This document shows positions 35,821 through 43,100 of a DNA stretch of 64,000 nt, piece by piece. The first letter of the stretch is position 1; the number at the start of each line of letters is the position of its first letter. Source of the DNA: Leptolyngbya sp. SIOISBB. GTDB lineage: Bacteria; Cyanobacteriota; Cyanobacteriia; Phormidesmidales; Phormidesmidaceae. Under the pieces are notes generated by a model that saw nothing but the letters and a program-made list of their open reading frames with translations, searched no databases and was not told the origin of the DNA. A program made the position numbers and the translations under genes. The stretch lies in the NCBI GenBank assembly GCA_010671905.1, contig JAAHII010000001.1, forward strand, positions 124,001 through 188,000, given 5' to 3'.

Positions 35821-37236
35821 CTACGGCGACTTTTTCGTGGTCGCCCGCCGTTCGACCATGGCTGTAAACGCCGCCGAGACCTTTTCCAGATGGGGGCGGG
35901 TATACGGGAAGTTCTCTGCATGGTCAAAGTTGTGGCGCATGGCGGCATTTGCCTCGAACACGATCACGTTGCGTTCTGAGTCGAGGGTGAAGTCAATGCC
36001 GAAGAAATCTAGCTCGATGGTGTCATGGATGCTGTAAAGCGCCGCGATCGCCTTTTCCCCTAAATAGGCCATGGGATCCCGCAAGAAGCGGTTCTCGTCT
36101 TCCTGGGTCGAAGGCGTGGAAGACATCACGCGATAGCGATCGCCGGAATGGATCTGCCAAGTATCACTGGCCAAACTGGCAACAGGAAACAATTCACCGT
36201 CAATGAAGAATACGCGTGACTTATGGTAGTAACCATCTTGCCACCGGCAATCGATAAAGGCGGTGGCATAGGCTTCAGTGCCCGGTGGCTGAGCTGATAG
36301 CCATTCGACCAGCGCCGCCCGGCTGTCAATCTTGGCCATGGTCTTACCGGTCTGCGTGCCGCGATGGCGGACGATTACCGGGTAACCGAGTCCAGCCGCT
36401 TCCATCTGATCGGCGATCGCTGGTGCTGGCCCTTCTAGGCGGAACAACTCGGTCTGCGGCAGGATGACATGCGGTAGGGCGCCCAGTCGGCGGGCGTTTT
36501 CGGCGCGGGTCGTGCGGCGCACCTTATGCGGTGGGTTGATCACTGGCACGTCCGGAAACTTCGCCAGAAAGGCTTCGACGTTGTCCAGCCCCACCGGATC
36601 GAGATCAGGGCAGCTGACGCCGTTCATGAACAGGTCAAAGCTGGGCAACGCCTCCGACTTATCCAGGTTGTTACCGAATACGGTCGCGACGTAGAGGTTG
36701 AAGCGGTCTCGGTCAAGGAGATTTTTGATGGAAAAGTGACCACCCTTCAGCCGACAGTATCGCAAGCCCGTTTCTCGGTTCGTCTTGATGCCGAAGCGGC
36801 TTTTTTCTACCGAGCGGAACCGCAAGATCTTGGGTCGATCTGGCTGGAGATGGCTGGGGCTTGTGATCGCTTGAAGCTGCGCCATCGCTGCGAGGCAGCG
36901 CCGCGCCTTTGCGGTCTCACCCGTGCGGTGGAACAGCGCCGCCAATACTTTGAGCGCTTCGGGCCCCAAAGGCCCGTTTTGCGAAGCCTGGATGAGCACA
37001 ACACATGCCGACAGAAACTCACTCAGCTGGAACAGAAGAATGCCCAGTGCTTCTAGGTGTGGCCAATCTGATGCCGCCTGCTCGGCAGCAATATTGGCGT
37101 GTCGTCTCGCCGCAGCCAGATCTCGTCGTTCGGCGCAGGCGATCGCCAACTGCAACTGAGCTTCAGCGATCGTCGACGAGTCGTCCTGCTGAGATGCTTC
37201 GCCGTTCAATTTCGACTCAGTTGATTGAGGGATCAC
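35821..37236 (-). CDS. TPR domain–ATP-grasp ligase
   Basis: 471 residues from the GTG at 37236 (read MIPQSTESKLNG), which has an AGGAAGG site seven bases upstream; an in-frame GTG at 37266 lies before that site. Residues about 25–125 are helical TPR-like repeats (AEAQLQLAIACAERRDLAAA, HLEALGILLFQLSEFLSACV, ALFHRTGETAKARRCLAAMA). Residues about 140–465 are an ATP-grasp fold: VPVINPPHKVRRTTRAENAR, GYPVIVRHRGTQTGKTMAKI (ATP-binding Lys region), YATAFIDCRWQDGYYHKSRVFFIDGELFP, and DFFGIDFTLDSERNVIVFEANAAMRHN with the metal-binding Asp/Glu/Asn. Such enzymes join a carboxylate to an amine through an acyl-phosphate. The partner oxygenase follows. Substrate unknown; no precursor peptide gene is visible. 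Confidence 0.85.
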   Translation of the reverse strand: MIPQSTESKLNGEASQQDDSSTIAEAQLQLAIACAERRDLAAARRHANIAAEQAASDWPHLEALGILLFQLSEFLSACVVLIQASQNGPLGPEALKVLAALFHRTGETAKARRCLAAMAQLQAITSPSHLQPDRPKILRFRSVEKSRFGIKTNRETGLRYCRLKGGHFSIKNLLDRDRFNLYVATVFGNNLDKSEALPSFDLFMNGVSCPDLDPVGLDNVEAFLAKFPDVPVINPPHKVRRTTRAENARRLGALPHVILPQTELFRLEGPAPAIADQMEAAGLGYPVIVRHRGTQTGKTMAKIDSRAALVEWLSAQPPGTEAYATAFIDCRWQDGYYHKSRVFFIDGELFPVASLASDTWQIHSGDRYRVMSSTPSTQEDENRFLRDPMAYLGEKAIAALYSIHDTIELDFFGIDFTLDSERNVIVFEANAAMRHNFDHAENFPYTRPHLEKVSAAFTAMVERRATTKKSP

Positions 37237-37654
37237 AATTTCAGCCTTCCTGTCAGTCAGAAACACGCGCGGAGTCCATCACGCAAACATGCCCAACGCG
37301 ATCAACGCGGGCCTTCCTCTTCAAATATCTATCTGAAAAGCGATCGCACACGAAGGTTGGATCGATAGCAAGGACATCACTGGGATGTGCCATGTAATCA
37401 AATCATATCCGTGGTTGCAACCACACATCTGGACAAACAATATGATGCCCCTCGCGAATATTTTGTTCCTGGGTATGGGTGCGATCGCTCATCGGTCGTT
37501 CAAAACCGCAGATGCAGACGAATAACGATTTGGGCAGGCAGTAGAGGCATGGCCAAAACCGTTTTGCGAGTCTTGATGTTTATGAATCGCGTGATTTGGC
37601 CTTGAATCATCGCGATCACATGAAGCCAGATATCGTCTCGCTGCGCAGCCGATG
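37237..37654. other. Gene-poor stretch upstream of the ATP-grasp gene
   Basis: About 420 bases. It should hold the promoter of the ATP-grasp/TauD pair. Short frames on both strands lack ribosome sites and recognisable content. Confidence 0.4.
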
Positions 37655-37687
37655 GCGAAGCCGGTTGGGCGGCGCGGCTTGTTAGCC
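37655..37687 (-). other. Half attC-like site at the end of the DUF6228-like gene
   Basis: On the minus strand, GGCTAACAAGCCGCGCCGCC then CAACCGGC overlaps the stop codon (TAA inside GGCTAAC). It looks like the left half (R''-L'') of an attC site; a matching right half could not be found, so the site is probably truncated. Confidence 0.4.
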
Positions 37688-38080
37688 ATTGCCGCACCAT
37701 AGCCGAGCCGCTTCTCGAGCAACACCATCCAGTTGTCCCGCGTCGAGCCCAAGTTCGGCCTCAAGCTGCCATGGATCCGCTCCACCTGGGTCCGACCGGA
37801 CTCGAACTGCCACGATAACGTGACCAAGGCGGTCGATGCGCAGTTCGATCCGAAGCTCACTTTCGAGCGACTCCCACACCTTGTCCCCATTCCAGCCTTT
37901 CCACTCATGCGCGGCTTCAGCGAACAACCGCACGATCCCGGTACCGTCTGTGTACGCGTAGACGCGCCGCGTCGCCGAATGATCGTGCGCGCTCACGGCC
38001 ACCCGAAAGTAGTCACCTCCGACGTCGGAGAACTCGATCACGACGTCGGAGTTCGATGATGCCAGTCGTAGGGCGCTCAC
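37682..38080 (-). CDS. DUF6228-like protein (cassette gene)
   Basis: 132 residues from a GTG at 38080, ten bases after a GTTAGCC core (38085–38091). The sequence IEFSDVGGDYFRVAVSAHDH, AEAAHEWKGWNGDKVWESLE and ELRIELRIDRLGHVIVAVRV resembles the DUF6228 family known mainly from Actinobacteria; function is unknown, although such proteins often appear as immunity or cassette cargo (inference). GC content and codon use are visibly higher than in the flanking cassettes, and the stop codon merges with an attC half-site. Both points support acquisition as a mobile cassette. It lacks a signal peptide or membrane helix. Confidence 0.7.
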   Translation of the reverse strand: MSALRLASSNSDVVIEFSDVGGDYFRVAVSAHDHSATRRVYAYTDGTGIVRLFAEAAHEWKGWNGDKVWESLESELRIELRIDRLGHVIVAVRVRSDPGGADPWQLEAELGLDAGQLDGVAREAARLWCGNG

Positions 38081-38084
38081 GTGT

Positions 38085-38280
38085 GGCTAACTCTTGTTAG
38101 ATCAACAGTTGCAGTTTATCTACTCAAAACAAGGCGGATAGACTGATTATTCGCAACGTATCCTGCCAAGTTAGGTGGATAGGCTGCAACTTATCCCTAT
38201 AGTCTGCTCTGTTGGGCAGATAGCCTGAAAGGCTCAATATATCTGCTTTTTCGGTAATTGTCTTTTGGGAGAATCAGGCA
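38085..38280. repeat. ~180-bp direct repeat, copy C, ending in a collapsed attC-like core
   Basis: Similar to 39536–39720: shared blocks are TAGACTGATTAT, TATCCTGCCAAGTTAGGT, CTGCAACTTATCCCT, AGTCTGCTCT and AAAGGCTCAATATATCTGCT. On the minus strand it ends ATCTAACAAGAGTTAGCC, a perfect RYYYAAC box (38096–38102) only four bases from a GTTRRRY-like core (38085–38091), directly before the DUF6228-like start. Internal inverted repeats such as GGATAG/CTATCC suggest folding. Confidence 0.7.
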
Positions 38281-38392
38281 TCGCCAGCGATCACACCTAG
38301 CAACTAGACCAAGCCCTATAGGTCGGTTACGGTAGTCCGGGCATCGACTGCGGTCGGGTAGATGTATTTGTTGGATAACAATAAGGAAAAAA

Positions 38393-38944
38393 TCACGTTT
38401 GCAGAATCACAGACAACAGGTCATGCCACGGGGATGAAACGTACGCAATGACTTGCCGCCCCGCTACGCCTGATTGTTGTAGCACCACAAAATGTTCATA
38501 CTTATCAATCCTAAATCGGTGGTTGCATACGCAAAAATATCTACTCTGTGTTTTCTCGCCCCGTTCAGTGATTAGCTGAATTGTACCTTCCACGAGCTGA
38601 GCACTTCCCGCCCGAAGGGTCCGCTTCATTTGATGCCGATAGTAAAGAATAAAAGCCCAAACAATTAGGCCCAAAAAAGCTGTTACGCCAAAATACGTTA
38701 GCAAGGATTTCACTCCCATATTCTCGGTTCGAATCATCTCTGCCGAAAAACCCAGCAGGCCCAGTCCGAAAATAATGAAGAATAACTCCCATGCAGCTCG
38801 GGAATTAGCATAGTGGGTATTTGTGATCCGGGCCTTTTGCGCTGCAGATATCTCACCCGCACGGTTGGCTGCAATATCTGCTGGTGAAAACTCAAATACC
38901 TCGGCAAGGATAGCTTGCAGGTTGGATCTTTCATTTTGGATCAT
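38393..38944 (-). CDS. Small two-helix membrane protein of unknown function (cassette gene)
   Basis: 183 residues from the ATG at 38944 (MIQNERSNLQAILAEVFEFS); an in-frame TTG at 38962 is less likely. Two membrane helices are predicted: about residues 55–75 (WELFFIIFGLGLLGFSAEMI) and 83–105 (LLTYFGVTAFLGLIVWAFIL). Then comes a cytoplasmic or periplasmic domain, QMKRTLRAGSAQLVEGTIQL to RQVIAYVSSPWHDLLSVILQ, a beta-rich pattern of the sort seen after short membrane anchors (NfeD/DUF-like). No family is assigned. It lies between the RidA attC-like site and repeat C, so it is probably another cassette. GC content is low relative to neighbours. Confidence 0.65.
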   Translation of the reverse strand: MIQNERSNLQAILAEVFEFSPADIAANRAGEISAAQKARITNTHYANSRAAWELFFIIFGLGLLGFSAEMIRTENMGVKSLLTYFGVTAFLGLIVWAFILYYRHQMKRTLRAGSAQLVEGTIQLITERGEKTQSRYFCVCNHRFRIDKYEHFVVLQQSGVAGRQVIAYVSSPWHDLLSVILQT

Positions 38945-39035
38945 GGGGAAATCCCACTTCAATACAGATAAAAAATGCCTGTCGAGAAAATAACGAGCAT
39001 CACCACAGCACCCCTATTCTGACAACGGCTAACTA

Positions 39036-39107
39036 ACCTAACGACTCGCATCAGCGGCTGACAAAGCGCTTAGTGGTTTGGCAGTCCGTTGCATACGCTT
39101 GTTATGT
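39036..39107 (-). other. attC-like recombination site after the RidA gene
   Basis: 72 bp beginning four bases after the RidA stop codon. On the minus strand: ACATAACAAGCGTATGCAAC … CAGCCGCTGATGCGAGTCGTTAGGT (quoted in parts). The distal core GTTAGGT fits GTTRRRY perfectly; the proximal ACATAAC fits RYYYAAC with one change. TAAC-AAGCGTATGCAACGGACTG pairs imperfectly with the complement of CAGCCGCTGATGCGAGTCGTTA, with extra bases on one arm, as in attC. Confidence 0.65.
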
Positions 39108-39110
39108 GAT

Positions 39111-39506
39111 TCAGGTTTTTGCCATCACTCTGATTTCCACTAAGGCACCCTCTGAAGCAAGTTCCGTGACACCGATTGCAGTCCACGCCGGGTATGGCTC
39201 CGATATGAACTCACTTTTTACAGCTATAAATTTTTCCAGATGACTGCTTAACCCAACATGATAGGTAGTCATTTCCACGATATTTGAATACCCTATGCCT
39301 GCTTCTTCGAGTACTGCGTTGATGCGTTTAAAGGCTTGCCGAGTTTGGTCTTCTATATCTTCTGGCACAGTGCCATCATCGAACGTTCCGGTACATCCAG
39401 ATACAAAAATAAATCCTTGGCACTCGACTGCTGGCGAAAAACCCCATTCTCGGTAGTAATCTGGAGCGCCTTCAGGGTAAATGACTTTCTGGTCAGTTTT
39501 GCTCAT
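39111..39506 (-). CDS. RidA/YjgF family protein (cassette gene)
   Basis: 131-residue chorismate-mutase-like-fold protein; family members deaminate reactive enamines/imines or act on related intermediates. VECQGFIFVSGCTGTFDDGT near residues 27–46, DQTRQAFKRINAVLEEAGIGYSNIVEMTTY near 52–81 and AVKSEFISEPYPAWTAIGVTELASEGALVEIRVMA near 94–128 follow the family order. The Arg of the IxxxR-type catalytic position is kept in IRVMA; the usual P-x-R-(S/T) segment is YPAWTAIGV, so the substrate pocket Arg is replaced by Trp, suggesting a non-canonical substrate. The ATG at 39506 is followed through to a stop four bases from an attC-like site. Two GTTATGT cores (39518–39524, 39526–39532, minus strand) precede it. 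Confidence 0.85.
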   Translation of the reverse strand: MSKTDQKVIYPEGAPDYYREWGFSPAVECQGFIFVSGCTGTFDDGTVPEDIEDQTRQAFKRINAVLEEAGIGYSNIVEMTTYHVGLSSHLEKFIAVKSEFISEPYPAWTAIGVTELASEGALVEIRVMAKT

Positions 39507-39517
39507 CACTTAATCTC

Positions 39518-39720
39518 ACATAACCACATAACTTTTATGAGATCGATAGCTGCAGTCTACCTATCCGAAACAAGTTGGATAGACTGATTATGTGCAATAT
39601 ATCCTGCCAAGTTAGGTAGATAGACTGCAACTTATCCCTCTAGTCTGCTCTATCGGGCAGATAGCTTGAAAGGCTCAATATATCTGCTTTTTTCGGGCAA
39701 CTGCCTTTGTGGGGAAACAG
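39518..39720. repeat. ~180-bp direct repeat, copy D, ending in twin GTTATGT cores
   Basis: Second copy of the 38096–38280 repeat, about 80% alike by eye. On the minus strand it runs into GTTATGTGGTTATGTG just before the RidA start, so the cassette border lies here. It includes CAGTCTA(CCTA)TCC…GGATAGACTG as an inverted repeat at about 39552–39588. Confidence 0.65.
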
Positions 39721-40125
39721 CACCGGCAGTGCGCGCCTTATCCTTGAGCAATTGGCTCCTCTGACTCATCCTCAGAATGATATGACTGGTGAGCTGACCG
39801 CTATCTGAGAAAGCTGAGCAGCTCACTTGATGACGAAATTGGTTGGCGCTAATGGCTCCCAAAACGGTGAAACACCAGCAGCGCGATCGCTTAGGAGCAA
39901 ATCACTTCTAAACCCACGCCTCCGAGGAGAGCTGCCCGCAGAATGAGCATATAGTGCCACAGCGGATTCAGTCACGACAGATAGAGAAAAAAGGCAGGCA
40001 TGGTTTCACTGGGTGCGATCGCAGCGTGTCCTATAAAGATATCTAGAAAAATCACGTCGCCGCCGTTTACAGGTGCTTTACTGTAAAGCTAACTCGCCCG
40101 CATCAACAGCACATGCATTCAAGCC
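39721..40125. other. Gene-free stretch before the large hybrid kinase
   Basis: About 400 bases without a supported gene or repeat-family member. It marks the right border of the cassette-like region and should hold the kinase promoter. Confidence 0.4.
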
Positions 40126-43100
40126 ATGATTAGGCTGCAGGGTTACCAAGTCGCCGAACTTGTCTATAGCGGCGCTAAAACGTTACTGTATCGCGGGCAT
40201 CGCTTGTCAGATCATCAGCCGGTGCTGATCAAGCTGCTGAAGGCTGAGTATCCAACCTTTTCAGAACTGCTCCGCTTTCGGAATCAGTACACCATTGCCA
40301 AAACCTTGACGCTACCGGGCATTGTGCAGCCCCTAGCGCTCGAAGATTATCACCATCAATATGCGCTGGTCATGCCCGATGAAGGGTATGAAGCGTTGTC
40401 CTCGCGGCTAGTGATGCCGATCGCTCTGGCCGATTTCTTCCCGATTGCGCTGCAGCTCAGTCAAATTTTGCAGGGGCTGCACCGCAGTCGGGTGATTCAC
40501 AAAGACATCAAGCCCGCCAACATCTTGATTCACCCCGAGACGGGGCATATCAAACTGATTGACTTTAGCCTCTCTTCCCTACTGCCCAAAGAGAATCCCG
40601 TCTTACAAAATCCCCACGTTTTAGAAGGGTCGCTGGCCTACCTTGCCCCGGAGCAAACGGGGCGGATGAATCGGGGCATTGACTATCGCACCGATTTTTA
40701 TGCGCTGGGGGTGACGTTTTACGAGCTGTTGACCGGGCAACTACCCTTTCAGACCGCCGACCCGATGGAGCTGGTACATTGCCACATCGCGCAGCAACCA
40801 CCCGCCCCCGCCTCCCTGAATGCCGCCATCCCACCAGAGCTAAATGCGCTGCTGCTCAAGCTCATGGCCAAAACTGCTGAAGCGCGTTACCAAAGTGCTT
40901 TTGGGCTACAGCGCGATCTTGAGCTTTGTCAGCAGCGCTGGCAGTCCCCAGTGGAAACGCAACCCCTAGTGTTAGGGCAGTGGGATGTGTGCGATCGCTT
41001 CATCATCCCCGAAAAGCTCTATGGTCGAGAGCCGGAAGTCGCAAGCTTGCTAGCGGCTTTTGAGCGTATCAGCGACAGCGCGAGTTTAGGGGCGGGTGAA
41101 CTGATGCTGGTCTCGGGCTTTTCGGGCATTGGTAAAACTGCTCTGGTTAACGAGGTGCACAAGCCCATCGTGCGGCAGCGGGGCTATTTCATCAAAGGCA
41201 AGTTTGACCAATATCGCCGCAATATTCCCTTCTCGGCATTTGTGCAGGCCCTGCGGGATCTGATGCAGCAAGTGCTCACCGAACCAGCCGCTCAGGTGCA
41301 AATTTGGCAGACCCAAATTCTTGCCGCCTTGGGAGATAGTGGCCAGGTGCTGATTGAAGTGATTCCCGAGTTGGAGTGGATCATCGGCCCGCAACCACCC
41401 GCTCCAGAACTCTCTGGCACCGCTGCGCAAAACCGGTTTAACCGCCTATTCCAGCAATTCCTTCAGGTCTTCACCACTCAGGCACATCCCCTCGTCATTT
41501 TTCTGGATGATTTGCAGTGGGTCGATGCCGCCTCTCTAAAACTGATTCAGCTGTTAAGCGCCGAGACGCCCACCCCCTTCCTGCTGCTGATTGGGGCCTA
41601 TCGCGACAACGAAGTGCATCCGGCCCATCCGCTGATGCTGGCCGTGGAAGAGATTGAGCAACAGCAGGGCACCGTTAACCGCATCTCGCTCAATCCTTTA
41701 TCCGCCACCTCGGTCAATGAGCTAATCGCCGACACCCTGAGCTGTCCTCCCAACCAAGCCCAGCCCCTGACAGAATTGGTCTGGCAAAAAACGGCGGGCA
41801 ATCCGTTTTTCGTCTCAGAATTTCTGAAGTCGCTCCACCAAGACGGTCTGATCACCTTTGACTATCCGCCCCTGTTAGCAGCCAACACCGACGTAACGGC
41901 ACCTTTATCTAGCTCGTCAGAATCGACCAGGGGTGGCTGGCAATGCGATATCGCCCAAATCACCGCTTTGGCCGTGAGCACCGATGTGGTGGATTTTATG
42001 GCGGCGCGTCTCCAGCGGCTGACGCCTGCCACCCAAGCCATCCTGAAACTGGCGGCCTGCATTGGCAACCAGTTTGACCTCACCACCCTCGCCATTATTG
42101 ATGAACAGTCGTCGCTAGCCACCGCGACCGCTCTGTGGCCGGCCTTACAGCAGGGGCTGATTTTGCCCCAGAGCGAAGTTTACAAGTTTTATTTGGCAGA
42201 GGATGCCCTCACAACGGAGACTCTACCGCCTGAACCTACTGCTGAGGATGCTTTTCCGAACAGTGAGGCCGACGCCCCCCAGCCAGAACCTAGGACGGCA
42301 ACGACTCAGGTTCCCGTCTATAAATTTCTCCACGATCGCGTGCAGCAGGCAGCGTACACTCTGATTCCTGCAGGCGACCGACCGGCCACGCACCTAACGA
42401 TTGGCCGTTTGCTGCTGGCCAACACTCCCGCCCCTCAGCTCGACGAACGGCTGTTTGAAATTGTCAATCAGCTCAACCTGGGCGCCCCGCTGATCCCGGA
42501 ACGGGTGGAATGCGATCGCCTCATTGAGCTAAATTTGCAGGCGGGTCGTAAGGCCCAACTTTCGACGGCCTACGGTGCCGCCGTCAATTACTATGCCGCT
42601 GGCATCCAGGGGTTAGCCCCCACGAGCTGGCAAGACCAGCCGATACTGACGCGACAACTCTATGAGGCCGCCGCTGAGGCCGCGTATCTTAACGGTGAGT
42701 TTGAGCAAATGTCGCAGTGGCTGACTATTCTACTGCGGCAGGCCACGACCGTGCTCGATACGGTCAAGGCTCACGAAATCCAGATTCAGGCGCATATTGC
42801 TCAAGATCGCCCCGTCAATGCGGTGGAGTGTGCCCTCGATATTCTGCGGCGGTTAGGCGTGCGGCTCCCTCGGCAGCCTCAGCCAGTGCAGGTCGCTTTG
42901 GCGATTTGGCAGACGCGGTTCGCTCTGGCTGGTAAATCGGTCGAGGCATTGATTGACCTGCCCCCGATGACTGACCCAACTCAGTTGGCGGCCATGCAGA
43001 TTCTCGCCAGCGTGATTTCCGCCGCGTCCTTCTTTTCGCCGCGCCTGTTTTCGCTGTTTGCCCTCAAGGCGGTGAACCTGTCGCTGCGCTACGGCAATGT

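Noticed and set aside
37387-37605. 72-codon plus-strand frame upstream of the cassette genes
   Set aside because: No ribosome site and no motif; probably chance.
38330-38390. Possible attC site after the two-helix membrane protein (minus-strand ATCCAAC at 38370–38376)
   Set aside because: One box fits RYYYAAC but no matching GTTRRRY box or pairing arms were found nearby.
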